Source: Bacteroidota bacterium (GTDB lineage: Bacteria > Bacteroidota > Bacteroidia > Cytophagales > Cyclobacteriaceae). From it: a DNA stretch of 64,000 nucleotides. The stretch lies in assembly GCA_018266055.1 (NCBI GenBank), contig JAFDYT010000015.1, forward strand, positions 1 to 64,000, read 5' to 3'. This document shows, piece after piece, positions 15,889 through 24,861 of the stretch (position 1 is its first letter; every line of letters starts with the position of its first letter). The notes beneath the pieces are model-generated. The model searched no databases, was not told the DNA's origin, and worked only from the letters and a program-made list of their open reading frames with translations. The translations under genes and the position numbers were made by a program.

Positions 15889-16458
15889 TTACTTCTTGGC
15901 TGGAGGAAGTAACACAGCATCCACCACGTACACCACTCCGTTGGAAGCGGGCACGGTGGCTACGATGTTGGCTCCGTTTACGGTATATTTTCCGTCTTTG
16001 ATTCCAATCTCAATATTATCAAGGTTTACCTGGTTGATCTTTTGTCCGTTGGCCAGGCTTTCTAATTTGTACACGCCTACAGCCACGTGATATTCAAGAA
16101 TATTGCGGAGTGCGTCTTTGCTTTCCGGTTTGAGCAACCCTTCTACGGTGCCGGCAGGCAACTTGTCGAAGGCGGCATTGGTAGGTGCAAATACCGTAAA
16201 GGGACCCGCGTTGGAAAGTGCATCCACATATCCTGCGGCTTTTAATGCAGTGACCAATGTAGTGTGATCGGCGGAGCCTACGGCTACATGCACAATATCC
16301 TTTTGAGACTCGTCGTCTTTCACATTGGATTGCCCGCCACCCACCGGAGTATCGGAGGTGCTGCTGACAGTTTCTTGTTTTTTGGTATCGCACGACGAAA
16401 GCACAAAAGCCATCACCGCAACGAATACGAGAAGTAGACTTGATCGGTAAGTTTTCAT
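15889..16458 (-). CDS. Fasciclin (FAS1) domain lipoprotein
   Basis: The start at 16458 gives a lipoprotein signal with lipobox VLSSC (cysteine about residue 22) and a short polar linker. One FAS1 domain follows: HTTLVTALKAAGYVDALSN, GPFTVFAPTNAAFDKLPAG, NILEYHVAVGVY and the closing NGVVYVVDAVLLPP. FAS1 proteins are cell-surface adhesion or ligand-binding modules. It is divergent from ric and shares the intergenic region with the Crp/Fnr-type palindrome, so it may belong to the same nitrogen-oxide regulon; that is inference. Confidence 0.9.
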   Translation of the reverse strand: MKTYRSSLLLVFVAVMAFVLSSCDTKKQETVSSTSDTPVGGGQSNVKDDESQKDIVHVAVGSADHTTLVTALKAAGYVDALSNAGPFTVFAPTNAAFDKLPAGTVEGLLKPESKDALRNILEYHVAVGVYKLESLANGQKINQVNLDNIEIGIKDGKYTVNGANIVATVPASNGVVYVVDAVLLPPAKK

Positions 16459-16546
16459 AAAGTTGATTTTAGGTTGTATCACTAGTGAGGTAGAATCGGG
16501 GTTTGATTTTACGTAACAATTTTCCCCAATTCAGCTGATATCCCTT

Positions 16547-16560
16547 ATGACTGCAATCAT
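16547..16560. promoter_or_regulatory. Putative Crp/Fnr-family operator (ric / fasciclin intergenic)
   Basis: ATGACTGCAATCAT is a near-perfect palindrome matching TGAY-N4-ATCA, the form used by Fnr/Dnr/NnrR-type regulators. It is centred about 102 bases before the ric start and about 95 bases before the divergent fasciclin start. Two similar sites lie upstream of the local Crp/Fnr gene and of a 57-aa gene. Confidence 0.55.
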
Positions 16561-16655
16561 ATTCCAAAAATATTTCGCAACTCATTTCGATATGAGCAGG
16601 CTCATAAGACGCTGTAGCGTAGCGTCATACTTTTGAATTCTAAAACAATACTATT

Positions 16656-17369
16656 ATGACAACTATAGAACATACCCTGACAATGGAAAACGCTTCAGTA
16701 GCTGAGATTGCACTGCGTTATCCCCAATCCATCAGCATATTTAATCGCTATAATCTCGACTACTGCTGTAATGGCAAACGGTCGTTCACTCAACTGTGTC
16801 AAAAAGCTAACCTTGACGCCGAGACGGTCTGGGCTGAGATTATGGCCAAGCAAGAAAACACCACTAACCATCAGCTGGTATTTGAAAACTGGGAACCATC
16901 TTTACTCATTGATTACATTGTTCATCACCATCATACCTACGTACGAGATTCTATTCCGCAGCTTCAAGCTCTACTCAATAAAGTATGTCAGGTGCATGGC
17001 GATGAGCATCCGGAGTTGGAAGCCATAAGGGAAGAGTTCAATGAACTTGCGGACGAACTAATCCATCATCTTCCTAAGGAAGAAAACATTCTATTTCCTG
17101 CCATTAAAGCTATGATTGACAAATCCGCTGGCAGACCAATGCTCCACAGTGTTCACGCACCGGTTGCTGTGATGGAAGACGAACATGAAACTGCAGGCCG
17201 TTTGATCAAATCCATCCGGGCTACATCAAACAATTACACCCCTCCCGCCAAAGCTTGTCTGTCGTATCAACTGACGTACAAATTGCTTCAGGAATTTGAA
17301 AGCGACCTGATGCAGCACATCCACCTGGAAAACAACATTCTGTTTCCGAAGGCGCTGGCACTTGCATAA
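16656..17369 (+). CDS. ric: Iron-sulfur cluster repair di-iron protein (Ric/YtfE/ScdA)
   Basis: The 237-residue protein has the N-terminal ScdA-type domain with FNRYNLDYCCNGKRSF. A hemerythrin-like four-helix bundle follows, whose ligands appear in IVHHHHTYVRD, LIHHLPKEENILFP, EDEHETAG and MQHIHLENNILFPKAL. Ric proteins repair iron-sulfur clusters damaged by nitric oxide or oxidants. The gene converges on the nos operon, and a Crp/Fnr-type palindrome lies upstream, which fits NO-responsive expression. A GACGC/GCGTC hairpin sits in the leader just before the start. Confidence 0.95.
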   Translation: MTTIEHTLTMENASVAEIALRYPQSISIFNRYNLDYCCNGKRSFTQLCQKANLDAETVWAEIMAKQENTTNHQLVFENWEPSLLIDYIVHHHHTYVRDSIPQLQALLNKVCQVHGDEHPELEAIREEFNELADELIHHLPKEENILFPAIKAMIDKSAGRPMLHSVHAPVAVMEDEHETAGRLIKSIRATSNNYTPPAKACLSYQLTYKLLQEFESDLMQHIHLENNILFPKALALA

Positions 17370-17420
17370 CTACAATTACTATTGAAGTAGTTCTCCGTAT
17401 TTAGAATTATCTACTAATCA

Positions 17421-17447
17421 AAACAGCCACTCAAAAGGTGGCTGTTT
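17421..17447. terminator. Bidirectional terminator between ric and nosY
   Basis: AAACAGCCAC pairs perfectly with GTGGCTGTTT around a 7-nt loop. T-rich sequence follows on the plus strand and A-rich (T on the minus strand) precedes it. It lies 52 bases after the ric stop and about 20 bases after the nosY stop on the other strand, so it can serve both. Confidence 0.85.
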
Positions 17448-17468
17448 CTATTTGTGCTTACTTATTGC

Positions 17469-18236
17469 TTAAATGTCTTTGCGTGCGAATTTCCGTAGCG
17501 CGATGAGAAGTGGTGCGCCGATCCATACCAAGAGAAAGAGGAAAGAATAGATGATCCCCAGGTTGCTGCCAAAGAAGCTTTTGTAAAAAGCGCCGGTGTA
17601 CCCCATCAGCGCAGAAAGATCGAGTTTTAGTAAAATGACGATGCGCGCGAGATCTACCGGATTGAGCGAACTTAATAGTAAGGTGATCTTTTCAATCGGG
17701 TAGTCGCTGAAGCTATACACGATGTAGAGAATCAGTCCGTCGTAAATGAGCGTGAAGTAAATCCAGAACAACAGGGCCATGCCTATCCCTTTGGCTTTGT
17801 CGCGTGTAATCACGGAAGCCAGAAAGGCCAGCGACACAAACACCAGTGTGAGCAACAATCCCGATAAAATCAGAAACAAGGTAGCCTCGCTGTACGCCAG
17901 CAATAGCATTGGGAACGCCACGCCTATTAAAAACGATAACGCCAGCGCGGATGCCACTGAAAAAAACTCAGCCAGAAATATAGTTCGCCGAGTTACCGGT
18001 TGTGACAATAAGAGTTCAATGAATTCGTAAGAGTTAAAAAAATGAGTGGTCGTAAAAATCACACTCACCAGCGGCACCACGAGCAGGATAATGTTGAGCA
18101 AGCTAAGCGTTGACTTGCCGGGGTCGGTATCAAGGCTGTACATGCTGAACGTAACGACTAAAAGAAAAACCGTGTAGAACAGGATAAACCGACTTCTAAC
18201 GATATCGTACAACACATATTTCGCAATCTTACTCAT
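17469..18236 (-). CDS. nosY: NosY ABC-type permease of the nos cluster
   Basis: The 255-residue product has six hydrophobic helices and no ATP-binding motif, as expected for NosY. With NosF it forms the ABC transporter needed for NosZ copper-centre maturation; recent work on the family shows it acts with NosD and NosL. The start overlaps nosF by eight bases. It is the last gene of the nos operon, and a bidirectional terminator follows. Confidence 0.9.
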   Translation of the reverse strand: MSKIAKYVLYDIVRSRFILFYTVFLLVVTFSMYSLDTDPGKSTLSLLNIILLVVPLVSVIFTTTHFFNSYEFIELLLSQPVTRRTIFLAEFFSVASALALSFLIGVAFPMLLLAYSEATLFLILSGLLLTLVFVSLAFLASVITRDKAKGIGMALLFWIYFTLIYDGLILYIVYSFSDYPIEKITLLLSSLNPVDLARIVILLKLDLSALMGYTGAFYKSFFGSNLGIIYSFLFLLVWIGAPLLIALRKFARKDI

Positions 18237-18951
18237 ACGTCGCTTTCAGGTTTCGTTTCATGATAGTAGCCACTGCCTTGCCGAGTTTAATTTCGCCAGT
18301 CTCCTTTTTAAGTGTATCGATGGCGTCGTTGAAGAGCATCTTGCCATCTTCCAGGTACACCAGGTGAGAAGATAATTCGTCAAGATCGCTCATGATATGC
18401 GACGTGATCAGAAAAAGTTTGTTCTTACTTTTTTCAGAATGAATTTTCTCTTTTAAGATTTCTACCGCTACCGGATCAAGGCCCGCTGTCGGTTCATCCA
18501 GAATAAGGATCGGCGGATTAAAGAGAAAAGCCAGCGATGCACTTACCTTTTGCCGCGTGCCTCCGGACAACGTATGCATGCGTTTGTCTTTGAGTTGATC
18601 GAGTTTAAATTCGCGGATCAGGTCTTCGTCGATTTGCGTTTCATCGCTTCGCAGGTCGCGGATCATGCTGATGATTTGTCCGATCTTCATCTGTTCAGGA
18701 TAGCGGCCAATTTGCGGCATGTACCCGATGCGTTTTCGATACGCTGAATTATTGATGATTGATTTCCCTTCTACTTCAATGGTGCCGCGGTCGGGTACCA
18801 CCATTCCAAGTATGGATTTGATCAGCGTGGTTTTACCAGAGCCGTTTGGCCCCACTACAGCATACGACTGTCCTGCTTCAAACCGTGCGTGTATCGAATG
18901 CAAAACTTCCAGCCGACCAAAATGCTTGTTGAGATCAGAAATGGTAATCAT
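18229..18951 (-). CDS. nosF: NosF ABC-type ATPase of the nos cluster
   Basis: The 240-residue ATPase has Walker A GPNGSGKTTLIK (about 34-45), a Q-loop in IGYMPQIGRYPEQ, the signature TLSGGTRQKVSASLAFLF and Walker B PPILILDEPTAGLDP with a following switch histidine (LITSHIMSDL). It powers the NosDFY complex. It overlaps nosD by 17 bases and nosY by eight, so translation of the three is coupled. Confidence 0.93.
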   Translation of the reverse strand: MITISDLNKHFGRLEVLHSIHARFEAGQSYAVVGPNGSGKTTLIKSILGMVVPDRGTIEVEGKSIINNSAYRKRIGYMPQIGRYPEQMKIGQIISMIRDLRSDETQIDEDLIREFKLDQLKDKRMHTLSGGTRQKVSASLAFLFNPPILILDEPTAGLDPVAVEILKEKIHSEKSKNKLFLITSHIMSDLDELSSHLVYLEDGKMLFNDAIDTLKKETGEIKLGKAVATIMKRNLKATYE

Positions 18952-20176
18952 AATTTTTCATTACCGGATGATTGTCTTTCAGGCTTTCGGGAGTAATAGA
19001 GGGGACAACCTTTTCCGATCGATCCAAAAGGTACACCAAAAAACTTCGCCACAACATAATCGACGAGGGCATTTTCTCCACCACCATCGAATACAAGCTT
19101 ACCGGATGAAAAGGCACGTCGCCAATGCCATCCTTATCGAGATCATAGCCCTGGTAATTGTCCCAATAATTGTAATCCACGGTATTGAGAACCAACGACC
19201 CATTCGTAGCCATATCAAACGTATTAGATAAGAAAGAATTTCGCTGAAAGGAATTCTCGTCGCAGTTTGCCTGAATCTTCACAGCCCATCCATTGTCTTT
19301 GAATACATTTTTCTCCATCCTGCAACGGCTTGAGCCTTCCATATATACACCTACCGTATTGCGCAGGAAGTGATTGCCTTCAATATGGCTATCGCGAATA
19401 TCTTTCAGCAATAGCCCATACGAGGATGCGCCCCAGTTATCTTCAAAGCGATTGCCGATCATCGTTACATCCTGCGTGTACATCACCGCTACACCGGCGC
19501 CGTTGTTATGAAATGTATTTTTTACATAGGAGTCGTGATGAGAAAACATAAAATGCAGCCCATAGCGCATGTTGTGGTGACTGTAATTGTTTTCTACATG
19601 AGAGTGTGTTACAAACTCAAAATAAATTCCATCGCGATGCCCGCGTATGGTGTTGTTTCGAATGGTGATGGAGTCGCACTTCCAGGCATGAATGCCGTTG
19701 CCCGCCAGGTGTTCCGCTTCGGCATCTGAATGAAAGGTATTATTTTCAATAAGGCTTGCCGTGGAGTTGGCCAGGTGAATTCCGAAAAAAGTATTCTCCA
19801 TTTGGTTGTTGGCCACCCGAAGTCGTTTGGTTTGTATCGCGTTAACAGCGGAGATATCGTTGATGCTGGCTTTGCCGGTGTTAATCATCCGAAAGCCAAT
19901 CACCGATACATCGTTGGCCACGATCGTAAATATCTCGTATTTATTTTCGGCATCAAGAACCGGAAGGTTTTCGCCGAGTAGGACAATCGATTTTTTTATA
20001 ATGTAATTCCCTTCGCGATAATGCCCTGCCATGACACGCACGGTGTCGCCATCGTGGGCAAGAGAGATGGCCGTTTGAATAGACTTTAATTGCCCTTTGG
20101 GATTGACCACATAGGTTTTGGCTTCACTTAAAAATGAATGCAGCACCACCAACCCAAGTAGCCAGGTTTTCTTCAT
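18935..20176 (-). CDS. nosD: NosD, periplasmic copper-maturation protein
   Basis: The 413-residue protein has a signal peptide (to about residue 19) and then a right-handed beta-helix. Repeated strand/turn units such as SLIENNTFHSDAE, ITIRNNTIRGHRDGIYFEF, SHVENNYSHHNMRYGLHFMF and CRMEKNVFKDNGWAV show it. Histidine and methionine residues cluster in the middle coils. NosD works with NosFY to supply the copper-sulfide site of nitrous oxide reductase. It overlaps nosL by four bases. The closing segment (NYWDNYQGYDLDKDGIGDVP) is a family landmark. Confidence 0.95.
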   Translation of the reverse strand: MKKTWLLGLVVLHSFLSEAKTYVVNPKGQLKSIQTAISLAHDGDTVRVMAGHYREGNYIIKKSIVLLGENLPVLDAENKYEIFTIVANDVSVIGFRMINTGKASINDISAVNAIQTKRLRVANNQMENTFFGIHLANSTASLIENNTFHSDAEAEHLAGNGIHAWKCDSITIRNNTIRGHRDGIYFEFVTHSHVENNYSHHNMRYGLHFMFSHHDSYVKNTFHNNGAGVAVMYTQDVTMIGNRFEDNWGASSYGLLLKDIRDSHIEGNHFLRNTVGVYMEGSSRCRMEKNVFKDNGWAVKIQANCDENSFQRNSFLSNTFDMATNGSLVLNTVDYNYWDNYQGYDLDKDGIGDVPFHPVSLYSMVVEKMPSSIMLWRSFLVYLLDRSEKVVPSITPESLKDNHPVMKNYDYHF

Positions 20177-20604
20177 TTGTATTGCGTCACCACTTCACCC
20201 CACGCCAGATAAATCGCACCCCACTCCTTCTTTAGCGGCATCATGTGTTGCTTGCTTTGAAATGCCGCCACTTGTCCATCCATCGGACTATGAATTGCCG
20301 ACGATTTCAAATAGAAGGCATCGTAGGCGTTAAGAAAATTTCCGGGATTCAGATAATCAATCACGAGTGCGTGTTGAAAATCTGAAGTTGCTTCGTTTCC
20401 CGAATTATAATAATTAAGAAAACAGCGCATGTCGTCAAACTTGTAGATCCTTCCCTTTCGGGTGACCAGTTCAGCGCCAAACTTATTGTCCATTAATGTC
20501 ATTTTACAAAAATGACACACATCCGTTCCATACTTCAACGGCTCAGGTTCGGTGCTGCACGACAGCGTTACAATTCCAAAAAGAACGAACAGTAAATACT
20601 TCAT
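20173..20604 (-). CDS. nosL: NosL copper chaperone lipoprotein
   Basis: The start at 20604 gives a lipoprotein signal with lipobox TLSC. The mature part has the NosL copper site CHFCKM plus the conserved features KFDDMRCFLNYY and AFYLKSSAIHSPMDG. NosL delivers Cu(I) for NosZ maturation. It starts one base after the preceding stop region and overlaps nosD by four bases. Confidence 0.93.
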   Translation of the reverse strand: MKYLLFVLFGIVTLSCSTEPEPLKYGTDVCHFCKMTLMDNKFGAELVTRKGRIYKFDDMRCFLNYYNSGNEATSDFQHALVIDYLNPGNFLNAYDAFYLKSSAIHSPMDGQVAAFQSKQHMMPLKKEWGAIYLAWGEVVTQYK

Positions 20605-20605
20605 C

Positions 20606-21178
20606 TTATTTATTCTTTTTCCACTCATAGATCAGAAACCCAATTAACACACCTGCCGACACAATGAAAATCCAGCCGCCGATATCCGGTCCTGAAAAGG
20701 CAGTGAAATTCAGCAATTGTTTAGTTCCAATCAAGGGTGGTTGGTACGACATCCCTTCTATCTTAATTGGTGCTTCCGGATTTAAGTTGTGCCCGTAATC
20801 ATAACCCCAGATATAAAAATCAATCAAGGCACCAAGGCCGGTAGCGAGGATGAACATCAAAAAGGAAATGAGCATGACTCGCTTATTCACGACAGCGGTG
20901 ATCAGCCCAAAGCCAATTAAAAAACCGATGATGTATTGGATGTATCCAAACTCAGGAAACATACCCACTTCAATCGTACGCATACCAATGTAATGATTCA
21001 ACGCACTGATCGTTCGCACTTCGCCCGACAGTGTGTTGTGCCATATCTTCATCTCCAGCCCTTCAGGATATTGTGGCGCCCACATCAGGATTTGCCACAA
21101 GGGAACGAAATAAGTACAAATCAGCGCCAGGGCTACAACAGCCACTGCGATTCGGGTAATTGGTTTTAGTGATTTCAT
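20606..21178 (-). CDS. Conserved membrane protein of the clade II nos cluster
   Basis: The 190-residue protein has four hydrophobic helices (about 9-28, 83-100, 104-124 and 165-184) with a large extracytoplasmic loop after the first. It lies directly between nosZ and nosL, the place where clade II clusters carry a membrane protein (NosB-like by position). I cannot confirm homology to NosB from sequence alone. A role in electron delivery or assembly of NosZ is inference. Confidence 0.82.
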   Translation of the reverse strand: MKSLKPITRIAVAVVALALICTYFVPLWQILMWAPQYPEGLEMKIWHNTLSGEVRTISALNHYIGMRTIEVGMFPEFGYIQYIIGFLIGFGLITAVVNKRVMLISFLMFILATGLGALIDFYIWGYDYGHNLNPEAPIKIEGMSYQPPLIGTKQLLNFTAFSGPDIGGWIFIVSAGVLIGFLIYEWKKNK

Positions 21179-21246
21179 TTTCTTTGGTGGTAAAGGGGCG
21201 CCTCTTTTGATCGAGACGCCCCACTCATCCTGGTAAACTATGAAAC

Positions 21247-23235
21247 CTATTTGGGTGAGCTCTTAGCTTCTTCGGCAATTACGCCGGTAGAGAATTTAAG
21301 TGGAATGTTACTTCCGGCAGCCGATACTCTGGCATAGCCTTGCATCTCCTGGTGCAATGCAGAGCAGAAGTCTGTGCAATAGAACGGTGACACACCCACT
21401 TCGTCAGGAGTCCATTTCAACGTTTGTGTTTCTCCCGGCATAATCAGAATCTCAGCATTGGCAGCACCTTTGATGGCAAATCCATGCGGCACATCCCAAT
21501 CTTGCTCAAGGTTTGTGACGTGGAAATACACTACGTCACCCAGTTTGATACCTTCGATATTGTCAGGCACAAGGTGTGAGCGGATGGCTGTCATATACAC
21601 GTGCACTTCATTTCCTTTGCGCTCCACTTTGGCTTCTTTTTCACCTTTGGCAGCATACGGGTGATTATTCTCTTCGATCTTGAAAATCTTGGTAGAGTTA
21701 GGCATCACTAAACTTGCGGGGATAGCCTCTGCATAGTGCGGCTCGCCCGTAGTGGGGAAATCTAACAGCAGTTGCATCTTATCGCCAGAGATATCATACA
21801 ACTGTGCGGATTGCGTTAACTCAGGGCCGGTAGGCAAATAGCGGTCTTTGGTAATCTTGTTGTAGGCAATTACATATTTGCCATGAGGTTTAGCAGTAGG
21901 TCCGCCAGGGACACACAAGTGACCGATTGAATAATAGGTAGGAACGCGATCAAGCACCTCAAGTGACTTCACATTCCATTTTACAATTTCGGAAGACACA
22001 AAGAACGAGGTGTAGGCATTTCCCTTTTCGTCAAACTCGGTATGCAACGGGCCAAGGCCAGGTTTCTTTACTTCACCATGCAAGGCGGACTCGTATTTGA
22101 TCACCGGAATGCCAGCATATTCTCCTTCAAAATCCTTGTCGGCAATTGCTTTTTGAATTTTAGTAAATGAGAACACAGGAATCAGCGCAGCGAGTTTTCC
22201 TGACGCCACAATGTATTCGCCCGAAGGATCAGTATCACAACCGTGGGGAGATTTCGGGCAAGGAATGAAGTAGATGATGTCTTTTAACACCGTTGGATCA
22301 AGTTGTAAAACTTCGGTCATCATCTCGGAGCTAGCGGTGTGCGTGCTCTCGTTGAGCATATTGTGTGCATACTTCGCTTTCACTTTTTCACCTTTGCCCT
22401 GAGCAATATATTCTTCGGCCTTCTTCCAGTTTACCGCCATGATGAAGTCTTTATCTTTTTGAGTAGCGTTTTGCTCAAGCAATGTGTAAGCCTGCTCGGT
22501 GTTGTAGCAAGAGAAAAAGAACCAGCCGTGTGAAGGACCTTTGCCAGCCCTTGACAAGTCAAAGTCAACGCCGGGAGTTTTCAACTGGAACCCAATGTTC
22601 ATGCGACCAGTTGTTGGATCTATTTTGATGAAGCTGATCGTGCCTTTGAAGTTTTGTTTGTACGAACTGATCGGCACGTCGCGATTGTCGCCCACCGGCA
22701 CACTGAAGCGGGTACCAGCCACAATGTATTCGCTGTTTTCAGTAATGAATGGCGACGAGTGGTTTCCACCGCTGTTAGGCAATTCAAGAATTTCTTCTGT
22801 TTTAAACGTCTTCAGACTTACACGAGCTACGCGCGGAGTGTTGTTGCCATTGGCAAACGCCCAGCGGCCATCGTGCTCCCCTTTTGTTTCAGACAAGGCG
22901 ATGTGGTGAAGGTCATCCCACGGCACAAAACCGTGCGAGGTCATGAGCATAGGCTTAGTTTCTTCGCTGAAGCCATAGCCGTTTTCAGGAAATTGAGAGA
23001 ACACAGGAATAATACGGAACAGTCTCCCCGAAGGGATTCCATACACCGACATCTGGCCATTGAAACCACCGGAGACGATGTTGTAAAACTCGTCGTACTT
23101 GCCGGGAGCCACATATACTTTTTCGGCGGCATTGCCGACTACCGCATCCTGCGGTCCTTTCGGCTTGCAGCTATTCACTGCTACGATTGCACCTGCCAAC
23201 GCCAGGAATGCAATCATTTTGTTTACACTTTTCAT
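21247..23235 (-). CDS. nosZ: Nitrous oxide reductase, clade II
   Basis: This 662-residue enzyme reduces N2O to N2 outside the cytoplasmic membrane. The leader is Sec-type with a possible lipobox (VNSC, Cys23), not Tat, which marks clade II. A seven-bladed propeller carries histidines for the CuZ centre (DDLHHIALSET, GGNHSSPF, NESTHTASSEM, CPKSPHGCD, LGPLHTEF). The C-terminal cupredoxin domain has the CuA motif with C620, C624, H628 and M631 (CTDFCSALHQEM). The enzyme appears intact. Cytochrome c gene upstream and nosLDFY downstream complete the cluster; nosR is absent, as is usual for the clade. Confidence 0.97.
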   Translation of the reverse strand: MKSVNKMIAFLALAGAIVAVNSCKPKGPQDAVVGNAAEKVYVAPGKYDEFYNIVSGGFNGQMSVYGIPSGRLFRIIPVFSQFPENGYGFSEETKPMLMTSHGFVPWDDLHHIALSETKGEHDGRWAFANGNNTPRVARVSLKTFKTEEILELPNSGGNHSSPFITENSEYIVAGTRFSVPVGDNRDVPISSYKQNFKGTISFIKIDPTTGRMNIGFQLKTPGVDFDLSRAGKGPSHGWFFFSCYNTEQAYTLLEQNATQKDKDFIMAVNWKKAEEYIAQGKGEKVKAKYAHNMLNESTHTASSEMMTEVLQLDPTVLKDIIYFIPCPKSPHGCDTDPSGEYIVASGKLAALIPVFSFTKIQKAIADKDFEGEYAGIPVIKYESALHGEVKKPGLGPLHTEFDEKGNAYTSFFVSSEIVKWNVKSLEVLDRVPTYYSIGHLCVPGGPTAKPHGKYVIAYNKITKDRYLPTGPELTQSAQLYDISGDKMQLLLDFPTTGEPHYAEAIPASLVMPNSTKIFKIEENNHPYAAKGEKEAKVERKGNEVHVYMTAIRSHLVPDNIEGIKLGDVVYFHVTNLEQDWDVPHGFAIKGAANAEILIMPGETQTLKWTPDEVGVSPFYCTDFCSALHQEMQGYARVSAAGSNIPLKFSTGVIAEEAKSSPK

Positions 23236-23268
23236 TTTTGCGTATTTATTGGGGTTGAAATTTGGTCT

Positions 23269-23742
23269 CTATTTTTCGCCGTCGTTGCTTCGCATATACT
23301 CGAGAATATCACGGGCATCACCCACAGAAATATTTTGATTGGGCATGCGCACCAAACACAACTCGAGCAACTTCTGCGCTTCTGCATCTTTCTCAAGCAT
23401 CACATCTACATTGGTGGCCATGTTCATGATCCACTCTGGTTTGCGGCGTTTGGTTACATCCTTCCATCCAGGCCCCACCAGACGCTGGTCGGTTAGCTTG
23501 TGGCAAGCGGCGCATTTCATTTCATAGATGGCAAGGCCGCGACTTACGCGCTCTTGCTCAAGCGGGCTTTTCAACGTCACATTTTTTACAGCTCCAATTC
23601 CTTTGGTTGGATTAGCGATTACTTCTTCCACCGCAGACTTGCCCGAAGATTGATCCGGGTACTGCTCATTATTCATTTTGGATTTGTCAGGCGCACATGA
23701 AAACATGGCGGCGGTGATGGCGAGGATTACACAATATTTCAT
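23269..23742 (-). CDS. Cytochrome c lipoprotein, probable NosZ electron donor
   Basis: The 157-residue product has a lipoprotein signal with lipobox MFSC (Cys16), a linker, and one haem-binding motif CAACH (77-81). A likely axial methionine lies in CLVRMPNQNISVGDA. The order cytochrome c then nosZ is common in Bacteroidota and suggests delivery of electrons to NosZ. It follows the Crp/Fnr gene by 17 bases, so the regulator and the nos genes may be co-transcribed. Confidence 0.92.
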   Translation of the reverse strand: MKYCVILAITAAMFSCAPDKSKMNNEQYPDQSSGKSAVEEVIANPTKGIGAVKNVTLKSPLEQERVSRGLAIYEMKCAACHKLTDQRLVGPGWKDVTKRRKPEWIMNMATNVDVMLEKDAEAQKLLELCLVRMPNQNISVGDARDILEYMRSNDGEK

Positions 23743-23759
23743 AGTTTATTGGTTTTGTT

Positions 23760-24536
23760 TTAGAATAATATTTTCCGACCTACAATTTTTATTTTTCCTT
23801 CTGTCTCCATTTTCTTAACCGCTCTGATAACGGTCTCCACCCGGAGTCCGCTCATGTCAGCGATTTGCTGACGGGTAAATGGAACGGTATATTCATTACC
23901 TATTTTTCTGTTTTCCTTTTTGGCTAAAGCTATCGCATCCGCTTTGAAATAATTCAGCAAGCTCATGATGCGGTGTTCCGGATCGTACGACGAGATCTCA
24001 GATAAAATCATGGACTTATAGCGAAGGCGTTGGCATAGCACCTGATCGAGTTTGACGTGGATATCGAAATTTTCATGAAGCAACCGGAAGAAACTCTCTT
24101 TGTTTAGTTTAATCACCGTGCTCGGCTCAATGGCGCTGGCCGTGCTGGGGTAAGGGAAATTGCAGAACAGCGGCGGCTCACCAAAACTGTCATTCACTTT
24201 AAAGACACCTTGAATAAATTCTTTACCATCCGGGCTGTTGGTAATCATTTTGATAGATCCCTTGGCAATCTGAAAATAATTCAGCGCCTCTTCATCTTCT
24301 CTGAAAAGAACATCGTCCTTCTTGAGTTGAATTTCTTTCGCGCCGTATTTCTTTAAAATAAGCAGGTCAATCATAGTTACATTATTTTGGAAACCTAAAC
24401 CTACTTCAACTTTGAAAGAGCCCTTATGACGAGTATCATTTGGGTGAGTGACTTTGCCCTCTAGGCTGGCCAGCATCGGATTCCAAAGCGAATTGTAATC
24501 CGTAAGAAATGAAGGAATATGGATAGCCTTTTTCAT
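23760..24536 (-). CDS. Crp/Fnr-family regulator heading the nos operon
   Basis: The protein has a cyclic-nucleotide-binding-like sensor (ILKKYGAKEIQLKKDDVLFR, GSFGEPP-like segment VNDSFGEPPLFC) and a C-terminal winged helix (PFTRQQIADMSGLRVETVIR, then VKKMETEGKIKI). No Fnr-type N-terminal cysteine cluster is visible, so it is not a classical iron-sulfur Fnr. Three starts are possible: 24560, 24536 and 24374. Family homology begins near 24374. The palindrome at 24579-24596 argues against 24560, because a promoter activated from it would start inside that frame. I use 24536. It is likely the nitrogen-oxide regulator of this region. Confidence 0.88.
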   Translation of the reverse strand: MKKAIHIPSFLTDYNSLWNPMLASLEGKVTHPNDTRHKGSFKVEVGLGFQNNVTMIDLLILKKYGAKEIQLKKDDVLFREDEEALNYFQIAKGSIKMITNSPDGKEFIQGVFKVNDSFGEPPLFCNFPYPSTASAIEPSTVIKLNKESFFRLLHENFDIHVKLDQVLCQRLRYKSMILSEISSYDPEHRIMSLLNYFKADAIALAKKENRKIGNEYTVPFTRQQIADMSGLRVETVIRAVKKMETEGKIKIVGRKILF

Positions 24537-24578
24537 GATGGTTGACGAGTCAAAAATCATGAATGCTACTTTTCTCCC

Positions 24579-24596
24579 TTATGATCCCAATCATAA
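24579..24596. promoter_or_regulatory. Putative Crp/Fnr-family operator upstream of the regulator gene
   Basis: TTATGATCCCAATCATAA is a palindrome with seven-base arms around a four-base centre, matching TGAY-N4-ATCA. It lies 43-60 bases before the ATG at 24536. It could mediate autoregulation of the Crp/Fnr gene and so control the nos genes behind it. Confidence 0.6.
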
Positions 24597-24772
24597 TGTA
24601 CGAAAATAGCCGTAGGATCAAAGTGAATTTTGGTTGAGTAGAGCGGCCGCGGCAATACCCCTTAAAAACTAGAAGGATTTCCTGTTTTTTTATGCGAATA
24701 GTGACTAAAAAACAGAGGTTACGGCCTATTGGCGCAAGATTTCGCAGTTATCCGCTGATATAAACTCCTTCC

Positions 24773-24784
24773 TGACGCAAATCA
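24773..24784. promoter_or_regulatory. Putative Crp/Fnr-family operator upstream of a 57-aa gene
   Basis: TGACGCAAATCA matches TGAY-N4-ATCA. It is centred about 84 bases before the ATG of the small membrane-protein gene. A GCTGATAT sequence lies some 15-20 bases before it, as also occurs before the ric site, which may be a further shared promoter element. Confidence 0.45.
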
Positions 24785-24861
24785 TATTTAGTAATGACCT
24801 CTCGCATGGGCTATCGTCAAAAAACAAGGTTTATTAGGGTATTAATTAAAGACAAATTGGT

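Noticed and set aside
24656..24750. CTGTTTTTT...AAAAAACAG inverted repeat as a terminator
   Set aside because: It is A/T only with a long loop and no gene ends nearby, so a terminator role is not supported.
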